Shown here: piece by piece, positions 55,399-64,000 of the stretch
Position numbering within the stretch: the stretch's first letter is position 1
How the letters are laid out: every line of letters begins with the position of its first letter
NCBI RefSeq assembly: GCF_009829075.1
Contig: NZ_WUQZ01000003.1
Coordinates: forward strand, 124,001-188,000
Origin: Sphingobacterium composti
GTDB taxonomy: Bacteria; Bacteroidota; Bacteroidia; Sphingobacteriales; Sphingobacteriaceae
Direction of reading: 5' to 3'
Length of the DNA stretch: 64,000 nt
Notes under the pieces: generated by a model
Databases searched by the model: none
The model's input: only the letters and a program-made list of their open reading frames with translations
Told to the model about the DNA's origin: nothing
Program-made: the position numbers and the translations under genes

Positions 55399-56259
55399 AT
55401 GATGAAAAAAATTCTTATAACAGGTGGAGGAGGTCAATTAGGATCTGAATTAAAAGATCTATATCGGGGCAGACAAGACGTAAAAGCAGTTTTCGTTGAT
55501 CGCGAAGAATTGGCACTTGAAGATATTGATGGTATTATCGAGGGATTGCGTATTTACAGTCCAAATATAATAATTCATGGCGGAGCATATACTGCTGTAG
55601 ATAGAGCAGAAACAGAAGCAGAACTCGCTGATACGGTGAATCACTTAGCTTCAGGTGAGATTGCTAAATATTGTAGTCAATACGGGGCAAAGCTTATAGC
55701 TATTTCAACGGATTACGTTTTTGATGGCAATTCTTCAATTCCACTCAAGGAATCAGCGGAGGTTAATCCTATAAATGTCTATGGTGCTACTAAGCTAAAA
55801 GGGGAGCAAGCAATTCAAGCCAATCTGCTAGATGCCATTATTATTCGTACGGCTTGGGTTTATTCTGCTTATGGACATAATTTCGTAAAAACGATGATTC
55901 GATTAATGAATGAGCGTGATGAAATTTCTGTGATAGCAGATCAAATTGGTTCACCAACTTATGCACTAGATTTGGCTAAAGCAATTGTGGATATTATTGA
56001 TGGGAAAAAGTGGGAATCGGGACTTTATCATTTTAGCAACGAAGGGGAGACTTCATGGTTTGATTTTGCAGTAGCAATCAAAGAAATAAAGGGTTTGGAT
56101 TGCGTAATAAATGCAATTCCAACATCTGCATATCCTACTCCAGCTAAACGTCCAAAATATTCCCTTTTAAATAAAACTAAAATAAAAGAAACTTTCAATC
56201 TTCAAGTACCATATTGGAAAGATAGTTTAATTAAGATGCTTGCTAAAATCCAATTATAA
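55399..56259 (+). CDS. rfbD: dTDP-4-dehydrorhamnose reductase
   Basis: This 286-aa SDR reductase has TGGGGQLGSELKDLY (residues 7-21), STDYVFDG, and NVYGATKLKGEQAI with the catalytic Tyr/Lys. It is the last step of dTDP-L-rhamnose synthesis. The ATG at 55402 is an equal start candidate. It is followed by rfbA after 12 nt. Confidence 0.95.
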   Translation: MMKKILITGGGGQLGSELKDLYRGRQDVKAVFVDREELALEDIDGIIEGLRIYSPNIIIHGGAYTAVDRAETEAELADTVNHLASGEIAKYCSQYGAKLIAISTDYVFDGNSSIPLKESAEVNPINVYGATKLKGEQAIQANLLDAIIIRTAWVYSAYGHNFVKTMIRLMNERDEISVIADQIGSPTYALDLAKAIVDIIDGKKWESGLYHFSNEGETSWFDFAVAIKEIKGLDCVINAIPTSAYPTPAKRPKYSLLNKTKIKETFNLQVPYWKDSLIKMLAKIQL

Positions 56260-56271
56260 ATTAAGCTTAAT

Positions 56272-57132
56272 ATGAAAGGAATTATTCTTGCCGGAGGATC
56301 CGGAACCCGTTTACATCCCTTGACACTGGCTTTGTCAAAGCAGTTAATGCCAGTGTACGATAAACCTATGATTTATTACCCATTATCAACATTAATGTTG
56401 GCGGGTATTAATGAAATATTAATAATTTCAACTCCACAAGATTTACCAAATTTTGAAAAGTTATTAGGTGACGGTTCAAAATTAGGGTGTAAATTTTCTT
56501 ATATAGAGCAACCTTCACCGGATGGCCTTGCACAGGCATTTATTTTGGGTGAAGAATTTATTGGAGATGATAAGGTAGCTCTAATTTTAGGAGACAATAT
56601 ATTCTATGGTTCTGGAATGTCTCAATTATTACAGTCATGCGCTGATCCTGATGGTGGAGTGGTGTTTGCCTATCCAGTGAATGATCCTGAGAGATACGGT
56701 GTGGTAGAATTTGACGCTAACAAGAAAGTGGTTTCTATTGAAGAAAAGCCAAATAATCCAAAGTCAAATTATGCGGTGCCAGGTCTCTATTTCTATGATA
56801 ATGATGTCGTTCAAATTGCTAAAAATATAAAACCTTCACATCGAGGTGAGTTAGAAATCACCGATGTCAATAAAGAATATCTTAACCGTAGTAAATTAAA
56901 AGTAGGTGTGTTTGACCGTGGTACGGCTTGGTTAGACACCGGTACTATTCAATCTTTGATGCAGGCGGGACAATTTGTTCAAGTCATTGAAGAGCGTCAA
57001 GGTCTGAAAATTGGGGCAATAGAGGAAGTTGCATATCGTATGGGATATATTACGAAAGATGAACTAAATAAAATAGCTGAACCTCTTCGTAAATCTGGAT
57101 ATGGAGAATACTTGCTCAATATCTCAAAATAA
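56272..57132 (+). CDS. rfbA: Glucose-1-phosphate thymidylyltransferase
   Basis: This 286-aa enzyme forms dTDP-glucose, the first step of the rhamnose pathway. It has the motif [14 protein letters not shown] (residues 4-17), [19 protein letters not shown] and [10 protein letters not shown]. The unusual order B-C-D-A in this operon does not affect function. Confidence 0.95.
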   Translation: MKGIILAGGSGTRLHPLTLALSKQLMPVYDKPMIYYPLSTLMLAGINEILIISTPQDLPNFEKLLGDGSKLGCKFSYIEQPSPDGLAQAFILGEEFIGDDKVALILGDNIFYGSGMSQLLQSCADPDGGVVFAYPVNDPERYGVVEFDANKKVVSIEEKPNNPKSNYAVPGLYFYDNDVVQIAKNIKPSHRGELEITDVNKEYLNRSKLKVGVFDRGTAWLDTGTIQSLMQAGQFVQVIEERQGLKIGAIEEVAYRMGYITKDELNKIAEPLRKSGYGEYLLNISK

Positions 57133-57204
57133 AATTTAATATACCCAAGATTAGGTATAATGTATAAAAAGCTATCTATAGGTTATTTAATGCAAAAAAA
57201 AATG

Positions 57205-57212
57205 TAATTTTG
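57205..57212 (+). promoter_or_regulatory. -7 box upstream of ugd
   Basis: TAATTTTG matches TAnnTTTG in the 138-nt gap between rfbA and ugd, about 58 nt before the ATG, suggesting an internal promoter for the downstream half of the locus. Confidence 0.45.
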
Positions 57213-57270
57213 TGGCGCTATATACAAGCCAAAAATCAAAGGTTTCTTTAAACCATCACAATATCAGAAA

Positions 57271-58437
57271 ATGAAAATAACAATTGTTGGTACGGGTTAT
57301 GTAGGACTTTCAAATGCAATATTGCTAGCTCAACATAATGAGGTAGTTGCATTGGATATAGTTCCAGAAAAGGTACAAATGTTAAATAATAAAAAATCTC
57401 CCATAGAGGATGTCGAGATTATGGATTATTTAGCAAATAAAACATTGAATTTTAGGGCCACACTTGATAAACAAGAGGCATATAAAGATGCTGCTTACGT
57501 AATTGTTGCAACACCTACAGACTATGATCCTAATACAAACTACTTCAATACTAACAGTGTTGAATCAGTTGTCAAGGAAGTTATCGAATATAATCCATCC
57601 GCTATAGTTGTTATAAAATCCACCGTACCTGTTGGCTTTGTGAAGGAACTAAAGAAAAGTTTGCAATTTGATAATATAATATTCTCCCCTGAATTTTTAA
57701 GAGAAGGTAAAGCTTTGTATGACAATTTGTATCCATCTCGAATTATCGTTGGAGAACAGTCCGAACGTGCTGAATTATTTTCCAATCTACTTAAGCAGGG
57801 TGCGTTAAAGACAGATATTCCGACTCTTTTTACTGATGCTACTGAAGCGGAGGCTATAAAATTGTTTTCTAATACATATTTAGCATTACGTGTAGCCTAT
57901 TTTAATGAGTTAGATAGTTACGCGCAGACTTTTAATTTAAACTCTAAGCAAATTATCGAAGGAGTAGGTTTAGACCCTCGAATTGGGACACATTATAATA
58001 ATCCATCTTTTGGTTATGGTGGATATTGTTTGCCAAAGGATACTAAACAGCTATTAGCTAATTACGATGCTGTTCCTAATAATATAATTCAAGCAATTGT
58101 TGACGCAAATCGTACGCGAAAGGATTTTATTGCAGAATCTATTTTAGCAAAGAGTCCGAAAAAAGTAGGTGTTTACCGTTTAATTATGAAATCAGGATCA
58201 GATAATTTTAGAGCATCTGCTATTCAGGGTATTATGAAGCGTATAAAAGCTAAAGGAGTAGAAGTTGTAGTATATGAACCTGTTCTTAAAGAAGAAACAT
58301 TCTTTGGGTCTAAAGTGAGTCATGATTTAGAAGCATTCAAACAAGAATGTGATGTTATTGTGTCAAACAGAAATGCTCCTGAATTAGCGGATGTTCAAGA
58401 GAAGGTGTATACTAGGGATTTATTCGGGAATGATTAA
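57271..58437 (+). CDS. ugd: UDP-glucose 6-dehydrogenase
   Basis: This 388-aa enzyme oxidises UDP-glucose to UDP-glucuronate. It has [16 protein letters not shown] (residues 6-21), [34 protein letters not shown] and [15 protein letters not shown] with the catalytic Cys near residue 253. The 388-aa length is that of the short bacterial Ugd type. Confidence 0.93.
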   Translation: MKITIVGTGYVGLSNAILLAQHNEVVALDIVPEKVQMLNNKKSPIEDVEIMDYLANKTLNFRATLDKQEAYKDAAYVIVATPTDYDPNTNYFNTNSVESVVKEVIEYNPSAIVVIKSTVPVGFVKELKKSLQFDNIIFSPEFLREGKALYDNLYPSRIIVGEQSERAELFSNLLKQGALKTDIPTLFTDATEAEAIKLFSNTYLALRVAYFNELDSYAQTFNLNSKQIIEGVGLDPRIGTHYNNPSFGYGGYCLPKDTKQLLANYDAVPNNIIQAIVDANRTRKDFIAESILAKSPKKVGVYRLIMKSGSDNFRASAIQGIMKRIKAKGVEVVVYEPVLKEETFFGSKVSHDLEAFKQECDVIVSNRNAPELADVQEKVYTRDLFGND

Positions 58438-58456
58438 ACAGAAATAAATTTAATAA

Positions 58457-59578
58457 ATGAAAACCAAACATTTAGTGATTTTTGGAACAAGACCTGAAGC
58501 AATAAAAATGGCTCCATTGGTAAAAGAGTTTCAAAAACATGTAGATTTCGAAACTAGAGTTTGTGTAACCGCCCAACATAGGGAAATGTTAGATCAGGTT
58601 CTGGATTTTTTTCAAATAACTCCAGACTATGATCTAAATCTGATGAAGCCAAACCAAAATCTATATTCTTTGACAGCGGATATAATAACAGGTTTAAAGC
58701 CCGTTTTAGAAGATTTCAAGCCAGATTATGTGTATGTACACGGCGATACTACAACAACAATGGCTTCAAGTATTGCGTCGTTTTATTCAGGGGCCAAAGT
58801 TTGTCATGTTGAAGCTGGACTAAGAACGCATAATAAAAGATCGCCATTTCCAGAAGAAATAAATAGACAAGTTGCTAGCAGAGTATGTGATTTTCATTTT
58901 GCTCCTACCAAACAATCTCAACAGAACTTATTGGCAGAGAATGTAAAGGAAAGTGATATTGTAGTAACAGGGAATACTGTTATTGATGCATTATTAGACA
59001 GTTCTGAAAGAGTGAAAAATATTCAAAATGCGGAGATTAAGTTCTTACAGAGTATTGTCGATACATCTAAAAAGCTAATACTTGTTACTGGACACAGGCG
59101 TGAAAATCATGGACAAGGCTTTATTAATATGTGTCAAGCTCTTAAAGAAATAGCATTAGTACATAGTGATGTACAAATAATTTATCCTGTACACTTAAAT
59201 CCAAATGTTCAAAAGCCAGTTCATGACATATTAGAGGGTATTAGTAATATAAAACTGATTAACCCGTTAGCTTATCCAGCTTTTGTGTGGTTGATGACAG
59301 AGTCTTATTTAATCATAACAGATTCTGGAGGTGTTCAAGAAGAGGCTCCAAGTTTAGGGAAGCCTGTGCTAGTGATGCGTGATACTACTGAGCGTCCGGA
59401 AGCAGTCGATGCGGGTACAGTATTGTTAGTAGGTACTGATAAAGATAAGATTGTCGCTGAAGCGAACAGTTTGTTGACTAACGCGAATAGATATCATTCC
59501 ATGAGTGAATTGCATAATCCTTATGGTGATGGTAAAGCATGTCAACGTATAGCAGAGTTTATCAAAAATAATAACTAA
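58457..59578 (+). CDS. wecB: UDP-N-acetylglucosamine 2-epimerase (non-hydrolysing)
   Basis: This 373-aa enzyme converts UDP-GlcNAc to UDP-ManNAc. It has FGTRPEAIKMAPL (residues 9-21), HVEAGLRTHN, GHRRENHGQG and DSGGVQEEAPSLGKPVLVMR. It is 11 nt upstream of wecC, its pathway partner. Confidence 0.94.
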   Translation: MKTKHLVIFGTRPEAIKMAPLVKEFQKHVDFETRVCVTAQHREMLDQVLDFFQITPDYDLNLMKPNQNLYSLTADIITGLKPVLEDFKPDYVYVHGDTTTTMASSIASFYSGAKVCHVEAGLRTHNKRSPFPEEINRQVASRVCDFHFAPTKQSQQNLLAENVKESDIVVTGNTVIDALLDSSERVKNIQNAEIKFLQSIVDTSKKLILVTGHRRENHGQGFINMCQALKEIALVHSDVQIIYPVHLNPNVQKPVHDILEGISNIKLINPLAYPAFVWLMTESYLIITDSGGVQEEAPSLGKPVLVMRDTTERPEAVDAGTVLLVGTDKDKIVAEANSLLTNANRYHSMSELHNPYGDGKACQRIAEFIKNNN

Positions 59579-59588
59579 AATATAAAAA

Positions 59589-60800
59589 ATGAAACCAACT
59601 GTAGTTACCATAGGATTAGGATATATTGGACTTCCAACTTCAGCTTTAATAGCAAATAATAAAATGGCTGTGCATGGTGTAGATATTTCACAACATGTTG
59701 TAGACACTATCAATGCAGGTAGGATTCATATTGTTGAGCCAGATTTAGATCAAGCTGTAGCCAAAGCTGTTGAGGAGGGATATCTAAAAGCATCTACAAA
59801 AGCAGTCGAAGCAGATACTTATTTAGTTGTAGTACCCACTCCATTTAAGGGGGATCATCAACCAGATATTTCTTATGTCCAAGCTGCTACAGAAGGTATT
59901 ATCCCTTTATTAAAAGAAGGCGATTTATATATTATTGAATCAACTTCGCCAATAGGTACCACCGAAAAAATGATGGATTTAATTTTTTCTAAAAGACCAG
60001 AGTTGAAAGACAAAATATTCCTAGCTTATTGTCCAGAACGAGTTCTTCCAGGTAATGTTATGTATGAATTAGTGCATAATGATCGTGTTATTGGAGGGGT
60101 TAATGAAACTTCAACGTCAAAGGCTATTGCTTTTTACAGCCAATTTGTTAAAGGAGAGCTTCATCCTACGAATGCTCGTACAGCTGAGATGTGTAAATTA
60201 ACTGAAAACTCTTCTCGTGATGTGCAGATCGCTTTTGCCAACGAACTTTCTTTAATTTGTGATAAAGCAGGAATCAATGTTTGGGAATTAATACATTTAG
60301 CTAATAAACACCCTCGAGTTAATATCTTACAACCAGGCTGTGGTGTTGGTGGGCATTGTATTGCAGTAGACCCATATTTTATTACAGCTGATTTTCCAAT
60401 GGAATCTAGGATTATTTCTCAAGCACGTGCGACAAATAATTATAAACCATTCTGGTGTGCTGAGAAGGTAAAATCTGCGCGTTTAGAATTTGAATTAAAG
60501 CATGGTCGTCAGCCCGCAATTGCTATTATGGGATTATCTTTTAAACCAAATATTGACGATTTAAGAGAATCACCAGCTATTCATATTGCTGAGCGAGTAC
60601 TACAAGATTCTGGAAATGCGGATATGTACATTGTAGAACCAAATGTACGCGAACATAAAGTTTTTAAATTAACAGAATATAAAGTAGCTTTAGAGAAATC
60701 AGATATTATTGTTTTTTTAGTCGCACATAATGAGTTCAAGGGACTTTCTATTAGTAAAGATAAGATTATATTAAATTTTTGTGGAGTTGAGCTAAGTTAA
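59589..60800 (+). CDS. wecC: UDP-N-acetyl-D-mannosamine dehydrogenase
   Basis: This 403-aa enzyme oxidises UDP-ManNAc to UDP-ManNAcA. It has GLGYIGLPTSALIANNKMAV (residues 8-27), PTPFKGDHQPDISYV, ESTSPIGTTEKM, and GCGVGGHCIAVDPYFI with the catalytic Cys. It is the third dehydrogenase in the locus. Confidence 0.94.
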   Translation: MKPTVVTIGLGYIGLPTSALIANNKMAVHGVDISQHVVDTINAGRIHIVEPDLDQAVAKAVEEGYLKASTKAVEADTYLVVVPTPFKGDHQPDISYVQAATEGIIPLLKEGDLYIIESTSPIGTTEKMMDLIFSKRPELKDKIFLAYCPERVLPGNVMYELVHNDRVIGGVNETSTSKAIAFYSQFVKGELHPTNARTAEMCKLTENSSRDVQIAFANELSLICDKAGINVWELIHLANKHPRVNILQPGCGVGGHCIAVDPYFITADFPMESRIISQARATNNYKPFWCAEKVKSARLEFELKHGRQPAIAIMGLSFKPNIDDLRESPAIHIAERVLQDSGNADMYIVEPNVREHKVFKLTEYKVALEKSDIIVFLVAHNEFKGLSISKDKIILNFCGVELS

Positions 60801-60804
60801 TATT

Positions 60805-62145
60805 TTGTTAAAGAAAATTTTTTCCTACGGTTTAACTGAGGCCTTTTCTAAGGGGTTAAATAAGCTAACTGTTCTTGTTTTACCTCTTTTACTATCCAGT
60901 CCAGGAAATTTTGGCATCATTGGACTTATTATTTCAATTGAGACCATTCTTCCTTTTATAACTTTATTAGGTTTAGAGAGAGCGATATTACGTTTTTATT
61001 CTGATGAGAAGAATAAAACAAACTTTATAAACACTATAGTTTCATCGATTAATATCATACATTTAGTTTTATTAACGGTTACTATAATTTGTTATTTTTC
61101 GGGAATTAATACGGTCTTAGGCTTAAAATTGTTTCCTGACCTTGTATTAGTTATATTACTCGTGTTTTTGCAGGGTATGAATACAATTAATTTAAATCTG
61201 TATAGAGTCAATGAGCAGCATAAAACTTTTTTTAAAAATAGAATATTTTTACAATTATTTAAGTTTACATTAGTAATTTCCCTTATTTATTTTACAGGGA
61301 GTTATTTGGGTTATTTGATTGGGGCATGTATAGCCGCACTTTTTACAAATGTAATTTTTAAAAACACTAAATTTTTAATATTTAAAATTCATTATCCTAC
61401 ATTAATATTACTGTTAGCTTTCTCATGGCCATTTATTTTTCATGGTATTGCAGGAAATATATTAGGTAATGCCGATAGATTTATTATAGAAAAGTTTTTA
61501 AGTATTGATGAAGTTGGAATTTATACATTAGCATATTCATACGGATCTTCAATAGTTTTTGCCTTTTTAGGGATTACTGTATATCTAGAACCGCTGATAT
61601 ATAAGCAAGAAAATCTTATAAAAAGATATCAGCTACTAAATAATTTAGTTTTATATCTTTTTATGGCAGGAATAGTGAGTTTTATTATAATTGTAATTAT
61701 TGCAAAGTATTTTTTGCCAGCTGTATATACTAGAGAATATAGTGATGCATTTACTTTAATACCTTTATTGGCAGCTAGTTTTCTAGCTCAACCATTCTAT
61801 TTTAAGGCTAATTATCTATTGATTTATAATAAGAAAACTAAATTAATTGCTACAATATCTGTGTTTTCTAGTCTTCTTAGTTTAGGGTTAAATTATTATT
61901 CAATACCGATGTATGGTATTTTGGCATCTGTTTATTGTACATTAGTATGTAATCTATTACAATATTTAATGTTTACTTATGCAGCAGAATCATTTAAGGT
62001 TAATTATGATATACTTGAGGCAATTGTGGTAAGTCTATTTATAGTTTTTTATGTTACAGGAATAATTGGTGTTGAGTTATTTATAATTTTTGTATTGGTT
62101 TTTATTGTCTATAAAAGACATCGCTTAGTAAAAAATGAATTATAA
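60805..62145 (+). CDS. Wzx-type polysaccharide flippase
   Basis: This 446-aa polytopic protein with about 12-14 membrane helices belongs to the MATE/MVF-type polysaccharide transporters. It would flip lipid-linked repeat units across the inner membrane. The frame has no ATG near its beginning; TTG at 60805 (LKKIFSYGLTEAFSKGLNKL) fits the usual N-terminal amphipathic helix and is taken as start. It overlaps the next gene by 11 nt. GC content drops sharply here. Confidence 0.85.
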   Translation: MLKKIFSYGLTEAFSKGLNKLTVLVLPLLLSSPGNFGIIGLIISIETILPFITLLGLERAILRFYSDEKNKTNFINTIVSSINIIHLVLLTVTIICYFSGINTVLGLKLFPDLVLVILLVFLQGMNTINLNLYRVNEQHKTFFKNRIFLQLFKFTLVISLIYFTGSYLGYLIGACIAALFTNVIFKNTKFLIFKIHYPTLILLLAFSWPFIFHGIAGNILGNADRFIIEKFLSIDEVGIYTLAYSYGSSIVFAFLGITVYLEPLIYKQENLIKRYQLLNNLVLYLFMAGIVSFIIIVIIAKYFLPAVYTREYSDAFTLIPLLAASFLAQPFYFKANYLLIYNKKTKLIATISVFSSLLSLGLNYYSIPMYGILASVYCTLVCNLLQYLMFTYAAESFKVNYDILEAIVVSLFIVFYVTGIIGVELFIIFVLVFIVYKRHRLVKNEL

Positions 62146-63502
62146 CTTGTTTCTTATAGTTTTGCATTTTTTTTTATTTGCTATTTGTATTTTTACAGAT
62201 AAGCATTTTATAGATTCATATGCCTCATATATCTATTTGTCTCAATTACTAAGCATTTTTTATGGAATATATAAAGTAAAAAATAATCTTATTTTATTTT
62301 TATCACCTAGCTTTCTTACTATTTTTTACATATCCTTGAATTTTATTTTTGGACATTATGCTGTGACTAATGATTTAGGGTTAAATAATAATTATTACAG
62401 TACATATCAATCCTATTATAGCATTAATTTTATTACTGCATTTTTTATTGCTTGCAATTTTGTAGTATATTTTACTATTCCTTTTAAGAAATTTACAAGT
62501 ATTAATTTTATCACATTCAAAACTGCCAAATCTCAAGTTAACCTATTCTCAGTTCAAATTGTTACATTATTTTTATTTCTTTTTGCTGTCGGTTCATTCG
62601 AAATTAATCTAAACTTTTTAGGTGCTGATGGAAATTTCAATTATGCATTTGAATTTGCGATTGTAATTATCCTTGTTTTGATAAATAGGAATAATTCAAC
62701 AAAGTACAGAGCTATAGTTTATTTATTTATTTTAATTATTTTTATAATAAATCATTATGATTCTAAAAGAGAGATAATGTTTGTATTAATACTTATATTA
62801 TTCTTAGAATCAGTAAAAAACGGCGGGAATATTTTAGTTCGTTTAAAAACTTTGTTATTAAGCTCTATTTTAGTAATCGTATTTATATATATTGTGGTAG
62901 TTTCTTCTATTTTAAGGGGATACGGAAACTACAATGTTGATTCTCCTATTGAAGCGTTTGGTTTAGTAGGTGATTATTTAGAATCTGATATTGCTAGTGA
63001 TGCTCTGGTGATGAATTTTGAGATTAACCACGTTTACGGGAACGCTACTAATGCTGTAAACTATGTTTATACAAATAATGCAGATTTACTTTATGGGTCA
63101 ACTTTTTATAAACTAATCTTTACTCCTATCCCTCGCAGTATGATGCCTAATAAACCAGAGAGTATGGTGCATATATATACAAGCAAGTTTGATCCGACAT
63201 TTAGAGCCATAGGAGGATCTTTTCCAATAATAGTTTATTCTGAAGTATTTTGGAATTTTCACTTGATAGGGCTGTTACTTTTATATTTTATTTTTGTAAT
63301 ATTTAATAAGTATTACTATTTAATACTGAAGTCTCTGGTATTAAATAGAATATCTCAATTTACTATTCTATACCTTTATTTATATTCCACATTCATTCAA
63401 TTTATTAGAGGAGCTGGAATAGAAGTATGGTTAATATATGGTATTATTTCATTTCCTTTTATATATGTTATTTCTAAACTTTTAATAAAAAAGGGTTGCT
63501 AA
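62135..63502 (+). CDS. Wzy-like O-antigen/capsule polymerase
   Basis: This 455-aa protein has about ten membrane helices and large loops, with SKREIMFVLILILF and FTPIPRSMMPNKPESMVH, the latter common in O-antigen polymerases. It would join the repeat units in the periplasm. Sequence conservation in this family is low, so the call rests on topology, the motif and position after the flippase. Confidence 0.75.
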   Translation: MNYNLFLIVLHFFLFAICIFTDKHFIDSYASYIYLSQLLSIFYGIYKVKNNLILFLSPSFLTIFYISLNFIFGHYAVTNDLGLNNNYYSTYQSYYSINFITAFFIACNFVVYFTIPFKKFTSINFITFKTAKSQVNLFSVQIVTLFLFLFAVGSFEINLNFLGADGNFNYAFEFAIVIILVLINRNNSTKYRAIVYLFILIIFIINHYDSKREIMFVLILILFLESVKNGGNILVRLKTLLLSSILVIVFIYIVVVSSILRGYGNYNVDSPIEAFGLVGDYLESDIASDALVMNFEINHVYGNATNAVNYVYTNNADLLYGSTFYKLIFTPIPRSMMPNKPESMVHIYTSKFDPTFRAIGGSFPIIVYSEVFWNFHLIGLLLLYFIFVIFNKYYYLILKSLVLNRISQFTILYLYLYSTFIQFIRGAGIEVWLIYGIISFPFIYVISKLLIKKGC

Positions 63503-63507
63503 TAAAT

Positions 63508-64000
63508 ATGAAAATTAATATTATCATCAAAACAGTTTTGCTTCTATTTATATCAATGAAAGTTACTAACTTATTTAGTCAAACAAAACTAGTTATTAAT
63601 GCAAAGCCAGGGGGTGTTTATCATTTAAATGATATAAAAAATGTAAAAATAATTGTTAATGGTAACGGTGGGATTGATAACCCTTTCATAATTCGGGGGA
63701 ATAGTTCCGTAGTTTCAGGTAATTCATTTATTCAAATTAATGGAAATAATATAAAAATTGAAAATGTTAAGTTTATAAATAATAACATATCTTTTTCAGA
63801 ATCCAGGGGTTTATTATCTATAGGTACTAATATTTTAAAAGTAAATAATATTGAAGTAGTAAACTTAAGTTTTTTTGGCAGAGATTCCTTTAAAAAATAC
63901 GACATGAGTACTCAATTTCATTTTATTTATGCTAACGCTGATAATCTGATTATTAGAAATTGTGTTTTTAAAAGAAAAAAGAATAGGCTTCCAATTATTC
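63508..64000 (+). CDS. Secreted parallel beta-helix protein, PL6-like (3' end outside window)
   Basis: A frame starting at ATG 63508 continues to the right edge (164 codons seen). It has a signal peptide (MKINIIIKTVLLLFISMK) and then Asn-rich rungs such as NNIKIENVKFINNNISF and NNIEVVNLSFFG, typical of right-handed parallel beta-helices. The PGG(V)Y start and rung spacing recall chondroitinase-B/alginate-lyase (PL6) proteins. A lyase or modifying enzyme for the acidic polymer is plausible; the active site lies beyond the window. Confidence 0.6.
   Translation, partial: MKINIIIKTVLLLFISMKVTNLFSQTKLVINAKPGGVYHLNDIKNVKIIVNGNGGIDNPFIIRGNSSVVSGNSFIQINGNNIKIENVKFINNNISFSESRGLLSIGTNILKVNNIEVVNLSFFGRDSFKKYDMSTQFHFIYANADNLIIRNCVFKRKKNRLPII

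Noticed and set aside
1..64000. CRISPR array, tRNA or rRNA genes
   Set aside because: No regularly spaced repeats, no tRNA cloverleaf-like sequence and no rRNA sequence was noticed by reading; a tRNAscan/Infernal run would be decisive.

Overview
The window is AT-rich and reads as Bacteroidota. It has SusC/SusD-type outer-membrane uptake genes, Bacteroidetes-type conjugation genes (traE/F/G/J/K/M/N) and many -7 promoter boxes of the TAnnTTTG type, and Shine-Dalgarno sequences are scarce. Protein style suggests Sphingobacteriaceae (Sphingobacterium or Pedobacter relatives); the phylum is secure and the family is an inference.

Layout. (1) 1-13.8 kb, all on the minus strand: most of a Bacteroidetes conjugative element in one colinear run, from a Toprim primase-like protein, a relaxosome accessory protein and a relaxase, through a ParA ATPase and traE (two copies), traF and traG, three related secreted proteins, and traJ, traK, traL and traM, to traN, which runs off the left edge. 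No integrase and no coupling protein is visible. (2) 13.8-16.6 kb: a solitary secreted PHP-domain phosphoesterase between two gene-poor stretches. These hold a possible 54-aa membrane peptide and a 65-codon remnant of an AbiEii-type nucleotidyltransferase toxin. (3) 16.6-24.1 kb, minus strand: a heavy-metal efflux operon, ordered response regulator, histidine kinase, TolC-like, membrane-fusion lipoprotein and CzcA/CusA-type RND pump. (4) 24.4-26.4 kb: two back-to-back 5'-truncated insertion sequences, ISL3 and a frameshifted IS982. (5) 26.7-39.8 kb: an accessory region. An XRE regulator faces a 32-bp perfect palindrome and a textbook promoter, which drives a long structured leader into a thioredoxin-like/SusC/SusD operon. 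On the opposite strand lie an AvrD-like protein, an overlapping P-loop ATPase, a Crp-like protein, a MauE/DoxX-like membrane protein and a small exported peptide. Two regulators, HTH-like and RteC-like, follow. (6) 39.9-46.3 kb: housekeeping genes (tail-specific protease, TPR protein, RarA, DnaQ-like exonuclease, TagD-like cytidylyltransferase). (7) 46.6-64 kb: a surface-polysaccharide locus. It makes GDP-mannose/GDP-fucose (manC, fcl, gmd), dTDP-rhamnose (rfbB, C, D, A) and several acidic sugars (TviB/WbpO-like, Ugd, WecB and WecC), then a flippase, a polymerase and a beta-helix protein cut by the right edge. An OmpA-type protein and a second TagD-like gene sit inside it.

How the parts work together. 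The tra genes would build a type IV secretion channel, and the relaxase group would process the DNA. The two-component pair probably controls the metal pump. In the polysaccharide locus the sugar-nucleotide genes feed an acidic, fucose- and rhamnose-containing polymer that Wzx exports and Wzy polymerises.

The least familiar part is 33.7-39.8 kb. There an AvrD-like protein, of a family that in Pseudomonas directs syringolide signal synthesis, is translationally coupled to a P-loop ATPase and surrounded by regulators. This is the best candidate for an undescribed small-molecule system. The AvrD assignment rests on remembered family features and needs a profile search.
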